Shown: positions 41,705-53,159 of the stretch, one piece after another
Layout of the letters: each line of letters starts with the position of its first letter
How positions within the stretch are numbered: the stretch's first letter is position 1
Assembly: GCA_964035795.1 (NCBI GenBank)
Contig: OZ038320.1
Location: 10,762,118-10,826,117 of the forward strand
Direction of reading: 5' to 3'
DNA: 64,000 nt
Source: Pterobdella sp. o SKG-2022
Lineage: Eukaryota; Annelida; Clitellata; Hirudinida; Piscicolidae
Translations under genes and position numbers: made by a program
Notes under the pieces: model-generated
Told to the model about the DNA's origin: nothing
The model's database searches: none
What the model saw: the letters and a program-made list of their open reading frames with translations, nothing else

Positions 41705-42723
41705 TACATTAAAACCTCTTATGAGTTTAAGAGTTTGATTTTATTACGCAGTGGTATCAATAATTGCAGGAATTATCATAGTATTTAGAAAATCAAGGCA
41801 TAATAACGAGATTTAAGTTATATTATTTCTTGTTTTGTTTCCCAATCACTTTGCCATCATAGGTCGATAATTTTTCAATCATGTTTCCATTCATTTATGT
41901 TGTACCTCACAGGTTTAAACTCAGTGTGTCCATCTACTTATCAAGTACGCCTATAAATATCAATTGAACCATACCGTTTTAATGTACAAAATCTTTCGAT
42001 TTAGCCACATTTTTATAAAGCCATTAGATTATTGCATACTGAGCTTTCATTGCCACGCTGTAAATGTTATATAGCAGATAAGTGACATCATTATATTTCA
42101 ATTCAATTTGCCTAGCTTTTGTCTCGTTGCGTAATTAACAGCATTTTCAACTAATGTTAAAATCTTTGCAAACTATTATAATTTTGTATAGTATTTAATG
42201 TTATAAGCACACATTAACAGATTTCAACTAGCCATAGACGTTTTTGAAATTTTTTTTTTGTAAAGGCTGTCTTAGAAATTTCCAGCTGATTGTAGTTGAA
42301 TAGTATTTCAACAGACGTAATCAATGTTCACTATGCTTTAAGTTTTAACTCATAGATCGTGTTCGACTTCGTGAATCATACTTTATCAAATTTCATACAA
42401 TAGCCTTACTAGTTATAATTTTGAACAAATATGTATACAAAATAATGTTTTTGTTGCAAAATATCTAGTCATTAGTTCTCACTATTTCCAATTTCGATGT
42501 TTTTTCAACCTACTTGGCCAAAGCATTTTTAATTAAATTGTTTTTAAAAATGTTTTATTTCATTAAAAATAAAACATATTTGTTATAAATTTGATTTCAA
42601 TCTGTGAAAATCGTCTAAACTCATAATTTATTAAACATCGAATAAAAAATAAATTTAATTAAACAACATTGAACAAAGTGATCGTACATAAAGATCTTTG
42701 TCGAATCACAATTTTTCATTAGT
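41705..42723. other. Convergent intergenic spacer
   Basis: About 1 kb lies between the TGA of the unrecognised gene (+) and the TGA of LMF2 (-). It is AT-rich, with A/T runs suited to poly(A) signals on both strands, for example TTTATT at 42554-42559, which is AATAAA for LMF2. No coding signal was seen. Confidence 0.5.
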
Positions 42724-45700
42724 TCAAGCCAGCTTCCTATCCACAAACAATGACGTCAAAGCCACTAGAACCACAGCAGTGCAGATATGGAAGGAGTATT
42801 TGGCAGGGGTGATATGATGCAGGTAATTGAAGAAGATGCTAATTATACTCCCATCATGTCTGTCCATGAAGCCCTTCTTGCCCTGTGTTGGTTAATCCTT
42901 CTAGTTCATTGGTTTGATAATCATTAGTGAAAAAAATAAACATTAAAACTCTAGTTTATTGAAACACTACTAAGTCGGCTCCTATAGTTCAATGATTGAG
43001 CATTAGACTAATTATCTAAAGTTACCGGGTTCGATCCCGCGTGGGCCGACAATTAGCACCTGTTTCACAGTGTGTTTACGCTACATTAAATTTGTAGCAA
43101 GCGCTTTGATCTATAAGGGAGAGCACTTTATAAATACCGCATTACATTACATTAAATGAGATAAGGTGCGAGAAATACAACGAACAGAATCTAGAGAGTT
43201 TTGAACGGCATATTTGACCATGTAATCCTCTTCAAGGCTCACTTCTGGCATGTACTCTCTCACAAATGTCCTCTTCCACCAGCTATAAACGTTTTTTATG
43301 GTACTAATAACATATTATACATGAGTGTGATTGGAAAGGATTATAATATAATAATTAATATGGAAAAATTAAAATATAACAATCGGTAAATTTTTATAAG
43401 TTTCTAAAGCAAATAGATCTCGAAAAGAGAATGAGGTTATTTTCATTAAAAAGTGAATTATATTGAAGAACAGAGTTGAGGGTATATTATAAAAGACAAA
43501 CTTTGAGTTGCCATTTTCGGGAGTTGAGAAGTGGTAGTGGTAGAGATGGGCTCTGATGTATTTCGGAGGTTGGCTTGGGAAAGGATTCTTTTCAATAAGG
43601 GCGAGAACTTGAGCAATAGATAAAATATTTAAGGCTTTTTATTAATTGAATATATACAACACATCGTAACTAACGAAACATCTGAAATTTTTCTGGGCAA
43701 AGATTTTGGGAAGGAAAACTAATTCAAATATTAAAACAAAGACGCAGTTTTATAAATTTCAATATATGTCATAGCAACATAAATATAAGCATTTGCTATA
43801 AATAAAATTTTAAAAACAACCTTCGGGCTGGTTATTGAGTAAACGGTACACCATGTTGAAAAGCCATGGATTGTGCGTATAAGAGCCCAGAGCTGCAAAC
43901 CACATTTGCCAATCCAAACGAGGCTGGTGTGGTGCTGTGGAATAACAAGTATAAATTTATTCAAATGAAAACACTTTTAGGAGTTTATTTTGTTCTACGA
44001 AGCTTTTCGTAAGATGAACTTACATTATCAAGTGGAGGTACAAATGAGAATATTTGTTCATCCACTTGATAATTTAAGTTTATAAACTAAGTGTTTCATT
44101 TGAATATTTACGTTTGGCTCGAAGAATTGAAAAGTAAGAATTTAATCCTATAAATTATCGTAAATTTTGAAAAAAAACTTATGTAAAATGAGTAGGAAGA
44201 TTAATTAAATAATTTAACAGAATTTTATTTTTTCCACATTATTTGAGGATAAAGAGATACATAAATAAACACAATGGTTTTGAAGAGTTTTAGCTTACGA
44301 AGCTTTTTGACTTTTAAAAAACCATCATCTTCAAAAGTTTCTAACATACAATCACAAACCAACGAAGGGAGGCATCTTGTTTATATTTCCAGGCTTATAA
44401 TAAAACTCATATTCCTTCCACAGCTGATCAACACGGCCTTCTACCACCACCTCTGGACGCCCTCCCACTCCTGTCATGCTGTTGTGTGTTGAGGGTGGAA
44501 GTTTTTCATTGTATAGATGAAAGATTACTGATAACTTAGTCGGAAAAAAAACTTTCATTTGAGGTATATTCACAAGAAATATGATTTTTAAATGTAGATA
44601 AAATGAAAATAATGCAAAAGATTAGTTATAGTAACATAGATAGAACATTATAGATGACAAAGTAACTTAAAGAGTAAAAAGAAACCTTCTAAACAGCCCA
44701 TAAGCATTGATTACGTTGTAACGGTCAGCATTAGTGTACCACTTGAAAAGGTTTCTAGGCAGTTTGTGCTGCACTTGTTTATCAATATCAGTGTATGGCA
44801 CCTAGCATGAGTTGTTAGTACGGTAATTAAATAAACAATCATTAATCGATTAAGAATTATTTTTCTTTCAAAAACAATTGAATCATTATTGAACTTTCGC
44901 TTTAAATTGAGTTGAAAATATTGGAATTTTATGAAGCTGGAAACATTAAACTCACAAGACTTGTGGCAAATATGGTAATGACAATGGATGAGATCAAAGC
45001 AGTTGAAATAAGGTTGGAAAGTTTCTTCAATACACATTTCTCTATCCAAAAACTCCTACCAACAATATAACATTAAAAACAAGCTTCAAGACATGGCACA
45101 TTTACGAGTATATTGAAAAACACAAATAAATTTTATTGAAGTACAAAGCTTTTCGTTAACTAAGTAACATTTTCAAGTATGAGAAACACACTGATGAATG
45201 TGCAAATAAAAAGCACCTGAATAAAGCAGCAAGGATTGTGAAAGCCAATGAGAGTGAAGCAATTCCAATAGTAATTGGAATATAACTGTGTAACCACTCT
45301 TGCAAGTCTTCGTAATTGAATTCTGTAGAGTTATACGATTAGGTAACTAATTAATACAACTTTTGATTTGATTTTATTGATTTGATTGAACTTACTCATC
45401 TCAATTTAAAATAAGTAATCAATAAAATTATTGTAAAAATAATTTAATTATATTAAAAAATCTATTATATAAAAAAAACATGGTTTAAAAAAACTGCTCA
45501 AAACTCTTACGAAGTTCTGCGTGAACATAGGGCTGCTGGAACGAAAAACTGATTCCCATGTAGAAGTGAGCAATGCTCAGCAACAGAGTAAACACTGCAA
45601 TGTGAACAAGTGCCCGCAACAACTTTGCTACAGTGTACAGTGAACTTCCTTCTTTCTCAACTGGTTTATTTTCTAATGGTTGTTATGGTGGATGTTAATA

Positions 45701-48592
45701 TTTTTACTGGCCATCAATATGGTAAAAAAAAGGGGCTTTAAAAGGAATTTCAGTGATTGATAGTATCACAAATAAAATTGAAAATGTATGTGAAAAATCT
45801 CAAATTTTTCAACTACAGCTTATTTTTGATACCTTTATTTGAGAAACTGTCAACTTATTTAATTTAAAAAACACTATATAAAATAGAATGAGGAAGGACC
45901 ATAAAATGCCTGAATAGATCAATATATTCCTAATATTGAAAAGACTCATTGTATAAACACTCAAATTACATCAATGGTTGAAGAGATTCATTAAAGACCG
46001 AATCAAGTACAAACCATCATTATTGTCACTAGGCAATGATGAGTCATCCAGGAGAGATAAGAGTAAGAAGATAGAGAGGACGTTGAAGAAGTTGTAGTTG
46101 CCTGTGAAAAAGCATTATATAATTATTGGAATTTATTAAAGAAATTATGTAGATATTAAGATAATTATAAATAAACCCATTTTAATACCAGTAAGTAAGA
46201 TGAGAATCATCAGAGACGTCTGTGAAGTGTGTGAACGTGTGTTAGTATAGACATTTGTTAACATTGTGATTTTTTAACTATTTGGTGTAATTATTCTGAT
46301 ATATACTAACTTCAGTATGCATATATTATTCATTATGTACACTGAATTGGAAGAAAACCTGAATGGCGAAAGAAAACTTCCTATGAAGTCTGAAGGGCGA
46401 AAAGAAGAGGATAGATGAAACGACTTGAATGACGAAAACCATGGCGGTAGAGAAGCGGTGGAAAGGTGTGGGCAAGTGGTGAAAGAACCATGAAAGAGGA
46501 GTTGGTATACACTGATTTTGAAATAGTGGTTAATTATAAAATAAAAATGATAGTATTATAATGGGAAGTTTATATAAAAAACAATTGAGATGCATGGAAT
46601 TGGAAACTTAATAATGAGTATTTGAAACTTTGCCTATCATCAGCTAATGCTGTGATAATGAATCAGTAAAGGTTAAACTTTCAACTGAATGGTTGAACTT
46701 TTTATGCTAAAATTCGTTTTAATTCTACAACACCTCCCTCAAAAGATACGGTAGTGTAAAATACTAAACAAAAAGGTTTATGGTATGTTAATAATTTTAT
46801 AATGGTTTGGAGTGCTAGGCTATTGAAATATAAACACAATTACAGATTGTCAGAGTTTATGAGAATCTCAAATAATCAAACTCAAAATGAAAATTTTACC
46901 TGGGTTTCATAGTGGTAATTCATAGCTGTTGTGAAGGATAGTTTAATTTTTAAAAATTTCAATAGAATAAAATAAATTTCAAAAAATATTCAAAAAAAAA
47001 ATTTAAAGATAGTGTGACAGTTTTTAATGTAAGCTACAAAGGCGGTCTATGCAAAAATAAATCTTCTTGGAAACGCTGAAAAGCATGAAAGTGCTAACCT
47101 GTGAGACCCCACCAAGTAGGACATTTGCTGTTCAGCTTGACCACTCCAGAACAAAACATCAACCTAGTTTTATGATATTCAAAATGTACAAACAAATGAA
47201 TAGATGAATTTATTGATGTTCAACATTTTTAAAAAATTACGGAAACTAAATATTACTTAAACTAAAAATATAAACGTTTACCACAAAAATGTGATCAGAT
47301 ACAATAACACTTAGCTACCAACCTGAATACAAGCCACTTTACAAGCCAAAAAGCCACAGTTCTACCATGCTTGCTAGCAGCATACATGTCTACAAAGGGC
47401 AAGGTGAATGGAGCCACAAGCACAGTCAACAACCCAGTTTCCAACAACAAAGTATCCCTAGGTTAAATATGCCATTTTTATAAATTTTATTGTGATTGTT
47501 TAATTTTGAACTTTTAAAATTTTGAATAGAATATAAATTTTTACTATTCATGTTGATAATGAAATGCTCCACTAACCATTGAAACCACAAGAATGTTTGG
47601 CCTACCTGCATAAATTCAATAGTTGATGATAGTCTAAATGAATTCATGAAAATAAACTTTGAACTAACAATAAACCAACTAGCTTATAAATAATTACTGT
47701 AACTTATTTTGCTATGAAACTGTTGTGAAATAAAAATAAAGTATTCCTCCTTTATAACCTGCATAACTGATTCATAAAGAACAAACAAGAGTAGGTAGCA
47801 CCAAGCATTTCTGAGGCTTTTGAAGACAAATGTGGCAAATGAAACCACAATACCAATAAATACTATTAGATTGAAGTTCAAATAAACATCTTTCAATCCC
47901 AATCTGGGAAGAAAGTGTAACAGTGTTGGCTGTTTGGTCAAAATCTCTTGAGTATTCTTAAGGTCTAAAAAATTTTTTATAAAAAATTTCAAATAGTATT
48001 GAACTTGCTATTAGAACTTTTTATTATTTAATAGTAAACTAGATTAAAAACATTAGAATCAAAAAAAATTACTTTGAGTAGTTGTCATGAAGTATTTTAT
48101 TGAAATATGAGAAACAATAAATCAAAGTGGTAAAATACTTGTTCCATGAAAATTTATATTCATTAAAAAGAAACTCTGGTTTCATATACTTTATTGAAAT
48201 GCAAATAAGGTTTTTTAATACTTAATAGTTTTTCCATCCCCATAAATATCATTAAAAGCTTGTTTTGAAACCAGGAATGAATGTGAAAAAAATATAGTTT
48301 GGTATAAGTTTTAAATTCAAATTTACTCTTGGATAAAGCAAGTCTAACAGGAAGAATTCCATCATCACCATAAAGCCCTTTAAAAATTAAAAAAAATTGA
48401 TTTGAATTATTATAAGATAAGCAAAGTTTTCATGAATTATAAAATGCTTTCTTATTTTTTTATAGTAAACTTTTACATCAAAACAGCTTTACCTGGGATT
48501 TGAACAAAAAGAGAAACAAAAGCAATCAAATAAACTGAACTCATGCATATTAAAAATAAATTTTGAATTTTTTCGTTAGACGCCATTTTCAT
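42724..48592 (-). CDS. LMF2: Lipase maturation factor 2, 19 exons
   Basis: Exons, 5-prime first: 48493-48592, 48327-48377, 47759-47964, 47577-47605, 47323-47457, 47099-47163, 46900-46925, 46359-46511, 46189-46219, 46015-46101, 45511-45672, 45217-45322, 44956-45055, 44686-44801, 44360-44478, 43821-43934, 43472-43607, 43186-43282, 42724-42882. All phases agree and give 663 residues, between human LMF1 and LMF2 in length. Family motifs appear in order: [116 protein letters not shown] and WWKRT. It is a multipass ER membrane protein needed to fold and release lipoprotein-type lipases. [14 protein letters not shown] favours LMF2 over LMF1. Three exons are microexons (29, 26 and 31 bp). The donor after the exon ending at 43472 (GTTCTT) is weak, and the border at 43186 is the least certain. 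Confidence 0.9.
42974..43156 (+). mobile_element. tRNA-derived SINE
   Basis: The head at 42974-43050 folds like a tRNA. GTCGGCT pairs with GGCCGAC, the D-arm carries an A-box-like TAGTTCAATG, an anticodon arm TTAGA/TCTAA encloses loop CTAATTA (anticodon position AAT, Ile-like), and the B box is GGTTCGATCCC at 43028-43038. The T stem is imperfect. A body follows containing GCGCTTTGAT and GCACTTTATAAATAC, a form common in tRNA-SINE tails, and it ends in ATTACATTAC repeats. It lies antisense in the last LMF2 intron and its tail reaches to within about 30 bp of the preceding exon. Confidence 0.75.
43962..44128. mobile_element. Foldback (palindromic) element, copy A
   Basis: Outer arms CAAATGAAAACACTT and AAGTGTTTCATTTG pair. 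Inner arms of about 30 bases (ACATTATCAAGTGGAGG... and ...CCACTTGATAATTTAAG) pair around a 6-base centre. The middle of the right arm is missing. The left arm, inner segment and the right-hand tail CGTTTGGCTCGAAGAATT match copy B at 56595-56755. It lies in the LMF2 intron between the GRPEVV exon and the PHQPRLDW exon. No protein is encoded, so it is likely a non-autonomous MITE-like or foldback transposon. Confidence 0.7.
45133..45183. repeat. Possible diverged third copy of the foldback element arm
   Basis: The stretch shares AGCTTTTCGT and then an AAGTAACATTTTCAAGT-like segment with the left arm of foldback copies A and B, at roughly 70% by eye. It lies in the LMF2 intron 45056-45216. The match is short and could be chance in AT-rich DNA. 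Confidence 0.3.
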
Positions 48593-48900
48593 AGTTTTAA
48601 TATAAAATGCACTCAGATCAAAAAAGCCGGTACATAAGCTTATGAATAGGAATACGCGTTACTTGAAGCATACAATAAATACTATACAAAATCATTTACT
48701 TTTACGTTGTGTTTATGACAAACATAAACTATACATAAATTTTATATATAGTATAGCCTACGAATATTAGATTTTGATTCACTTTTTACATTAGATTTTG
48801 TTTAAAATTCGAGTGTTTTAAATTATCTCCTATGCTTTTAGATTTTCTTTCTTATGTTAAAAAATTTTAGCCTATTTTTACTTTTTGAAAATTTTTTATA
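48593..48900. promoter_or_regulatory. Shared head-to-head promoter region of LMF2 and SNUPN
   Basis: The 308 bases between the two divergent ATGs must hold both promoters. It is AT-rich with a TATA-like tract (TTTTATATATAGTATA, around 48738-48755). A T-rich acceptor-like TTTTAG ends near 48870, 30 bases before the SNUPN ATG, so the SNUPN 5-prime untranslated region may be spliced. Confidence 0.5.
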
Positions 48901-51900
48901 ATGAATGATTTGGAAAACTTATTGGCCACGGGTTTTAGAGTTTCTGGAAATCAAAGCAATACATCTGCTCAGCATCCTAGGTTTCTTGCAAAATTATAAC
49001 CATAGATTGATCATTTTTATTTTATATTTATATAGAATCCCGATTTTTCAAATACCTTGTTCTTAATAAATTTAAATTGTCAAGTCAAATCATGTTAAAA
49101 TCTTTTAAGGTTTAGCGAATACAAGTATAACTACAAAAGCTTAGTTGAAGAACAAAAGAAAAGACAAGAAAAATTTTTAGAAAGAACAAAACAGTTTGCT
49201 TTACTTATTCATATAGATCAACATGGTGTATGATATATTTCAATGATTTTGTTCTTTACTTAAAATATCAGGAAAAAGTTTGATTTATTAGCAAAGTTGA
49301 GAAATTTATCTGAAGAGTGTGAAAAAGTTGAAGAAAATCAAATTGAAACTAAAACTTCTACAAAAAATATAAACCATGGGAAGAATAAAAGCATCATAAG
49401 AGAATTAAAAATCAAGGTTTGTATTTTTTTTTAAAGCATTAATGTGTTTTTGAAAATTTTCAATACACTCTCAGGCTATGTTATCTGAATGGATGTTAGA
49501 AACGCCATATAATTTTGAAGAAGATTGGTCCATGATGCCTGTTCCTATTGGAAAACGATGTCTTGTGGTTGCATACAGAGGTGTAAGTACATGGAAATTG
49601 AATGTCTTTTATATATCTCAAGTTGATCAATATTTTGGATAGCTTTGTTTTATATGTTGTATTTATAAAATCATAAATTCATATTCAAGAATTTGTTTCT
49701 TTGTCTGTTTTTTATGTGATGAAGATTTAAATATTTTTGAAGTAGGAAAAACTACTAGATACAGTTGTATGAAACTAAAAAAAATTTTATTTTAAAAAAC
49801 TTAGAAAAATTTTCATAGGATTACTTTTTGCATTTTTAATGACTCTATTATAGTATCAATAACCTAAGCTGACTGCTGTCAACCCCAGTTACTGAGACAT
49901 GTACAGCAGTATAACCAAATTGAATTAATAATAATAAATAATATCATAATCTAATAGTGAGGCTGATCCTATGAAAGCTTCATGAAAGTTTTTTTTCAGA
50001 TAGCAAACTTTTTTCTATTTCTACAATTATATTTATTAAATCATACTATGAATTTACTTTGAATGAATATGTATAATCAAATTATGCAATTCTTATTGAA
50101 ACTATAAATGATGGGGTCCAAAAATTTGTACATTTTACAGGGTATGACAGAAGTATACAACAAGGGAGGGCAATTCATGTACAAGTTCAATTCCCAACTG
50201 TGTAGTGCCACATCTGATAATGTCATAAGTAGGTTTCGACTTGAAAACTTCTTTGATGAATAAATAGTAAATAACTTTTTTTCAGAAAACATCATTATAG
50301 ATTGCATCTACAATGAAGAGTTAGAGACCTTTTACGTAATCGATATCCTTTCATTCAATTATCACCATCTCTTCCACTCTGAAGTACATAAATTCTAGGT
50401 GTTTCGCTATTCATAATATTTATTAAAATAATTTAAAAACTAATAAAGTTTTCTTTCACTATGAAGTAAACTAGCTTCAAACAAATATCTTAAATCAAAC
50501 TTTCAAAGATTTTTCAACTTGATGACATGTAGCTTATGTCCAAAAGCATAATTTTTTCTGTCAAAACTTCTTTGAAAGTGATTTCTTTTATTTTGTTACA
50601 CAAAGTATCAGCTATCACAATTCTAGCCTCCTTCAGTAAAGATGTTCTTAGGGAGTTGTGTTGAAATGAGCTTCATATTTATTAACGTTTATTATAGACG
50701 GTAGTTGAATTACTGGCAACGTTTCAAAATTCACTTTGTTGCTTTTTTTGCCAATTATATTTTTTTAAACTTTTCTGACTCTTCTCTCTAGTGTTTCAAT
50801 AGGTCTCTTGTAATTGGTTATGACTGCTTAAACTGCTCAGTTTTTGCGATTTTGTTTTAGACGATAATCGATCATAACCTATTGGCTCTCATCAGGCTAG
50901 GTTTCTAGGACAAGTTTTTTATATGCAAAGAAATTATCCTAGGACCAACACTAACAGCCTGTTGAGTAAGATAAGGTACGTTATTGACCTATAAAGCGGG
51001 ACATGGGGCTAGAAAAAAGACTTATTGTCTAGTGTTACTACCAACTTTAATTTTCCAGCATTTATTTACATTTAAAATTTTTGTCTCAGCTTTTATGTTA
51101 ACTCTTTATTTTAAACGGAGTCTGTGAGACACCAAGTAAATTTGCCGAACTCATAGGTTTTATTTTTGCTTTTAATATCATGTAGTTAGGTGGGGGTTTT
51201 AACAAAGTTTTTTTTATTTTTGCGACTTTCTTTCTTAGCTACTAAGCTTCATCATTAGCTACAATTTTATAAATGGTTTTTTTTTATATAATTGTTTTAC
51301 AATAGTAAAAATTTTTTCAAAAACACTTATTCAAAAATTAGCTACAAATGATTTTGACGTTGAAAAACTATTTAAGAATGAAAAAACGTTATTAGTTTTA
51401 GTGCCTTGATTGTTAATTAGTATTTCAATTTTTTATAGGAGTTAACTTTAAACCGTATCCAATTTAACGTCTCTAATTTTAAGCTGCCATTCTTTTATGA
51501 CCTGTATCAAAAGAATTACAAAAATAAAAAATAATTTAAGCAAAAAGTTATTACTGGGCTAGTAGACTCCGGTTATACGTATTGAAAAACTGATATTTAC
51601 TATTATTGTCTTTCGGCTTGACGGAGGATCTTAATAGACAACAGTAAGATGAACTGCTCGAATATAGAAACGGCATGTATTTGATTACGATAGTTTTGGA
51701 TTAGAAATTAGCCTAAGATGTCTGTTCTATAAAATTTTTTAAAGAATAAAATGGCTTACTCTTAATGACAATACAATTGGTTTATATTAGAAGGATTAGT
51801 AGACGGTTGTCTACTAGGATACGTATGAAAGTGTAATCCAATAAAAATAATATTTGTATATATATGTTTTTGAAAAAGATGTTAAAAAGATTCAAAGTAG

Positions 51901-52995
51901 ACAAGCAATTTATCTTTTACGAATGACTAAAACTAGAAATTTTAATGACAGCTAAGCGCTTCGAAAGCGCTACTAATGAACAGTATATACAGCCAAATTT
52001 ATTTACCTTTCATTATATAAAACATACTATTCTAAAGGTAGAATTTAGATGGTTTTGGATGACCTCAAAGTTTCAAGAAGAATTACAAGGTTGCGATAAA
52101 CGTACCACATCCAATCACTACCCGTTTGTCTTGCCAGTCACAATTCCCTGCACACATCAGAACCTTTCTCAATTTTTTTCCACGCCATTTGATGCTTATG
52201 AAGTGAGTTCGAAAGTTTTTTCCACAAATTATAATTTTCTATGTTGCGAAAGTTTTATGTTGACTGCATCAAATTAATGCATTAGTTCATTTAAACATAA
52301 AATGAGTTGTTAATTATGTTTTTCTTAAACTAAATAAAATTGCTAGATTATGTAGAAAAATTTTAAAATATTTTCATAATCTGTTTTTAAACAAACAGCT
52401 GGATGGTCTCATGTTTTTTCATAAAAAAGGTCATTACGATTTTAAGACTTCTCCGTTAGTACTGTGGTTGAAAGCATATATGGTTGAAGAGGTATGTTTG
52501 CAACTTTTTACGTACAACAAATTTAACAACAAATCGATTTCAGTTATGTTTATCTAGAATTTCATTTTAAAATAAAGGTATCACAATGAAAACATATAGT
52601 TTTGAATATTTTCATTTTATATACTGTCAATTCTAATTTTCTAGGTTCAATAGAAAACTTACGTGTTTGATCTGATAGTTGAGCTTTTATACAAATAAAG
52701 AAAATTTTTTTAAATTAAATTTTATTTGTTCTAAAAATAAAATTTTTTCAGTTGTTGAATATACACGTTCATCAATCATTTCTCAATAATGTACCATCCA
52801 ACTATTCTGGGTTTGAGGATCATTCTAAACAAGTATATATGATTTTTTTTGAAAGATGAATATGAAGTATTATCAACAATTTTAATTAATTTTTTTCAGA
52901 TTTTTTTGAAAAAAAAACCCAAGAACAATTTTAGAAACGACAAAAATGCCACTGCAAACACTGAGAATGAAGATTGTGAAAATGTCATGAATTAA
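48901..52995 (+). CDS. SNUPN: Snurportin-1, 10 exons
   Basis: Exons: 48901-48980, 49110-49193, 49272-49416, 49475-49582, 50141-50228, 50286-50383, 52038-52202, 52399-52491, 52752-52832, 52900-52995. Phases agree and give 345 residues (human 360). Snurportin-1 binds the trimethylguanosine cap of U snRNAs and imports the snRNPs through importin-beta. The N-terminal importin-beta-binding region shows [12 protein letters not shown] and [15 protein letters not shown]. The cap-binding domain shows [58 protein letters not shown] and [11 protein letters not shown]. The Trp in the last motif (about residue 279) matches the cap-stacking Trp276 of the human protein. The C-terminus is a short basic then acidic tail. 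The gene diverges from LMF2 and is followed closely by PSMD11. Intron 6 (1.65 kb) is much larger than the others. Confidence 0.93.
50384..52037 (+). other. Large SNUPN intron 6
   Basis: This 1.65-kb intron splits the motif pair HSE / VEFRWFW; all other introns of the gene are under about 560 bases. I see no exon inside. It contains a related pair of segments, GTAGACTCCGGTTATACG near 51570 and GTAGACGGTTGTCTACTAG near 51800, the latter a perfect AGTAGAC/GTCTACT hairpin. The extra length looks like inserted repeat material of unknown type. Confidence 0.5.
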
Positions 52996-53159
52996 AATAT
53001 TTGTATTAGGCCAAAACTTGGATTAATGTAACTTTTTTAGGCGAAATGGTTTTATCTAATTATTTTTTTACTTAAAAAGTGATTTATCGAAATATCTATA
53101 TTTGTTTTTTCTTTGCTTTCGGCTTACGTTTTAAAAGTTGAAAAGATTTGATAGTCAAA
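52996..53159 (+). promoter_or_regulatory. Very short SNUPN-PSMD11 intergenic region
   Basis: Only 164 bases separate the SNUPN TAA from the PSMD11 ATG on the same strand. I find no perfect AATAAA. An acceptor-like ACTTTTTTAG ends at 53040, 120 bases before the ATG. The arrangement would fit either a very compact promoter or a polycistronic transcript resolved by trans-splicing. Confidence 0.4.

Noticed and set aside
42974..43050. Functional tRNA-Ile gene
   Set aside because: The T stem is imperfect, position 37 is a T instead of the usual purine, and a SINE body and tail follow.
43821..43934. Minus-strand reading [16 protein letters not shown] as the protein here
   Set aside because: The frame two bases over gives [16 protein letters not shown], the lipase maturation factor signature, and matches both neighbouring splice phases.
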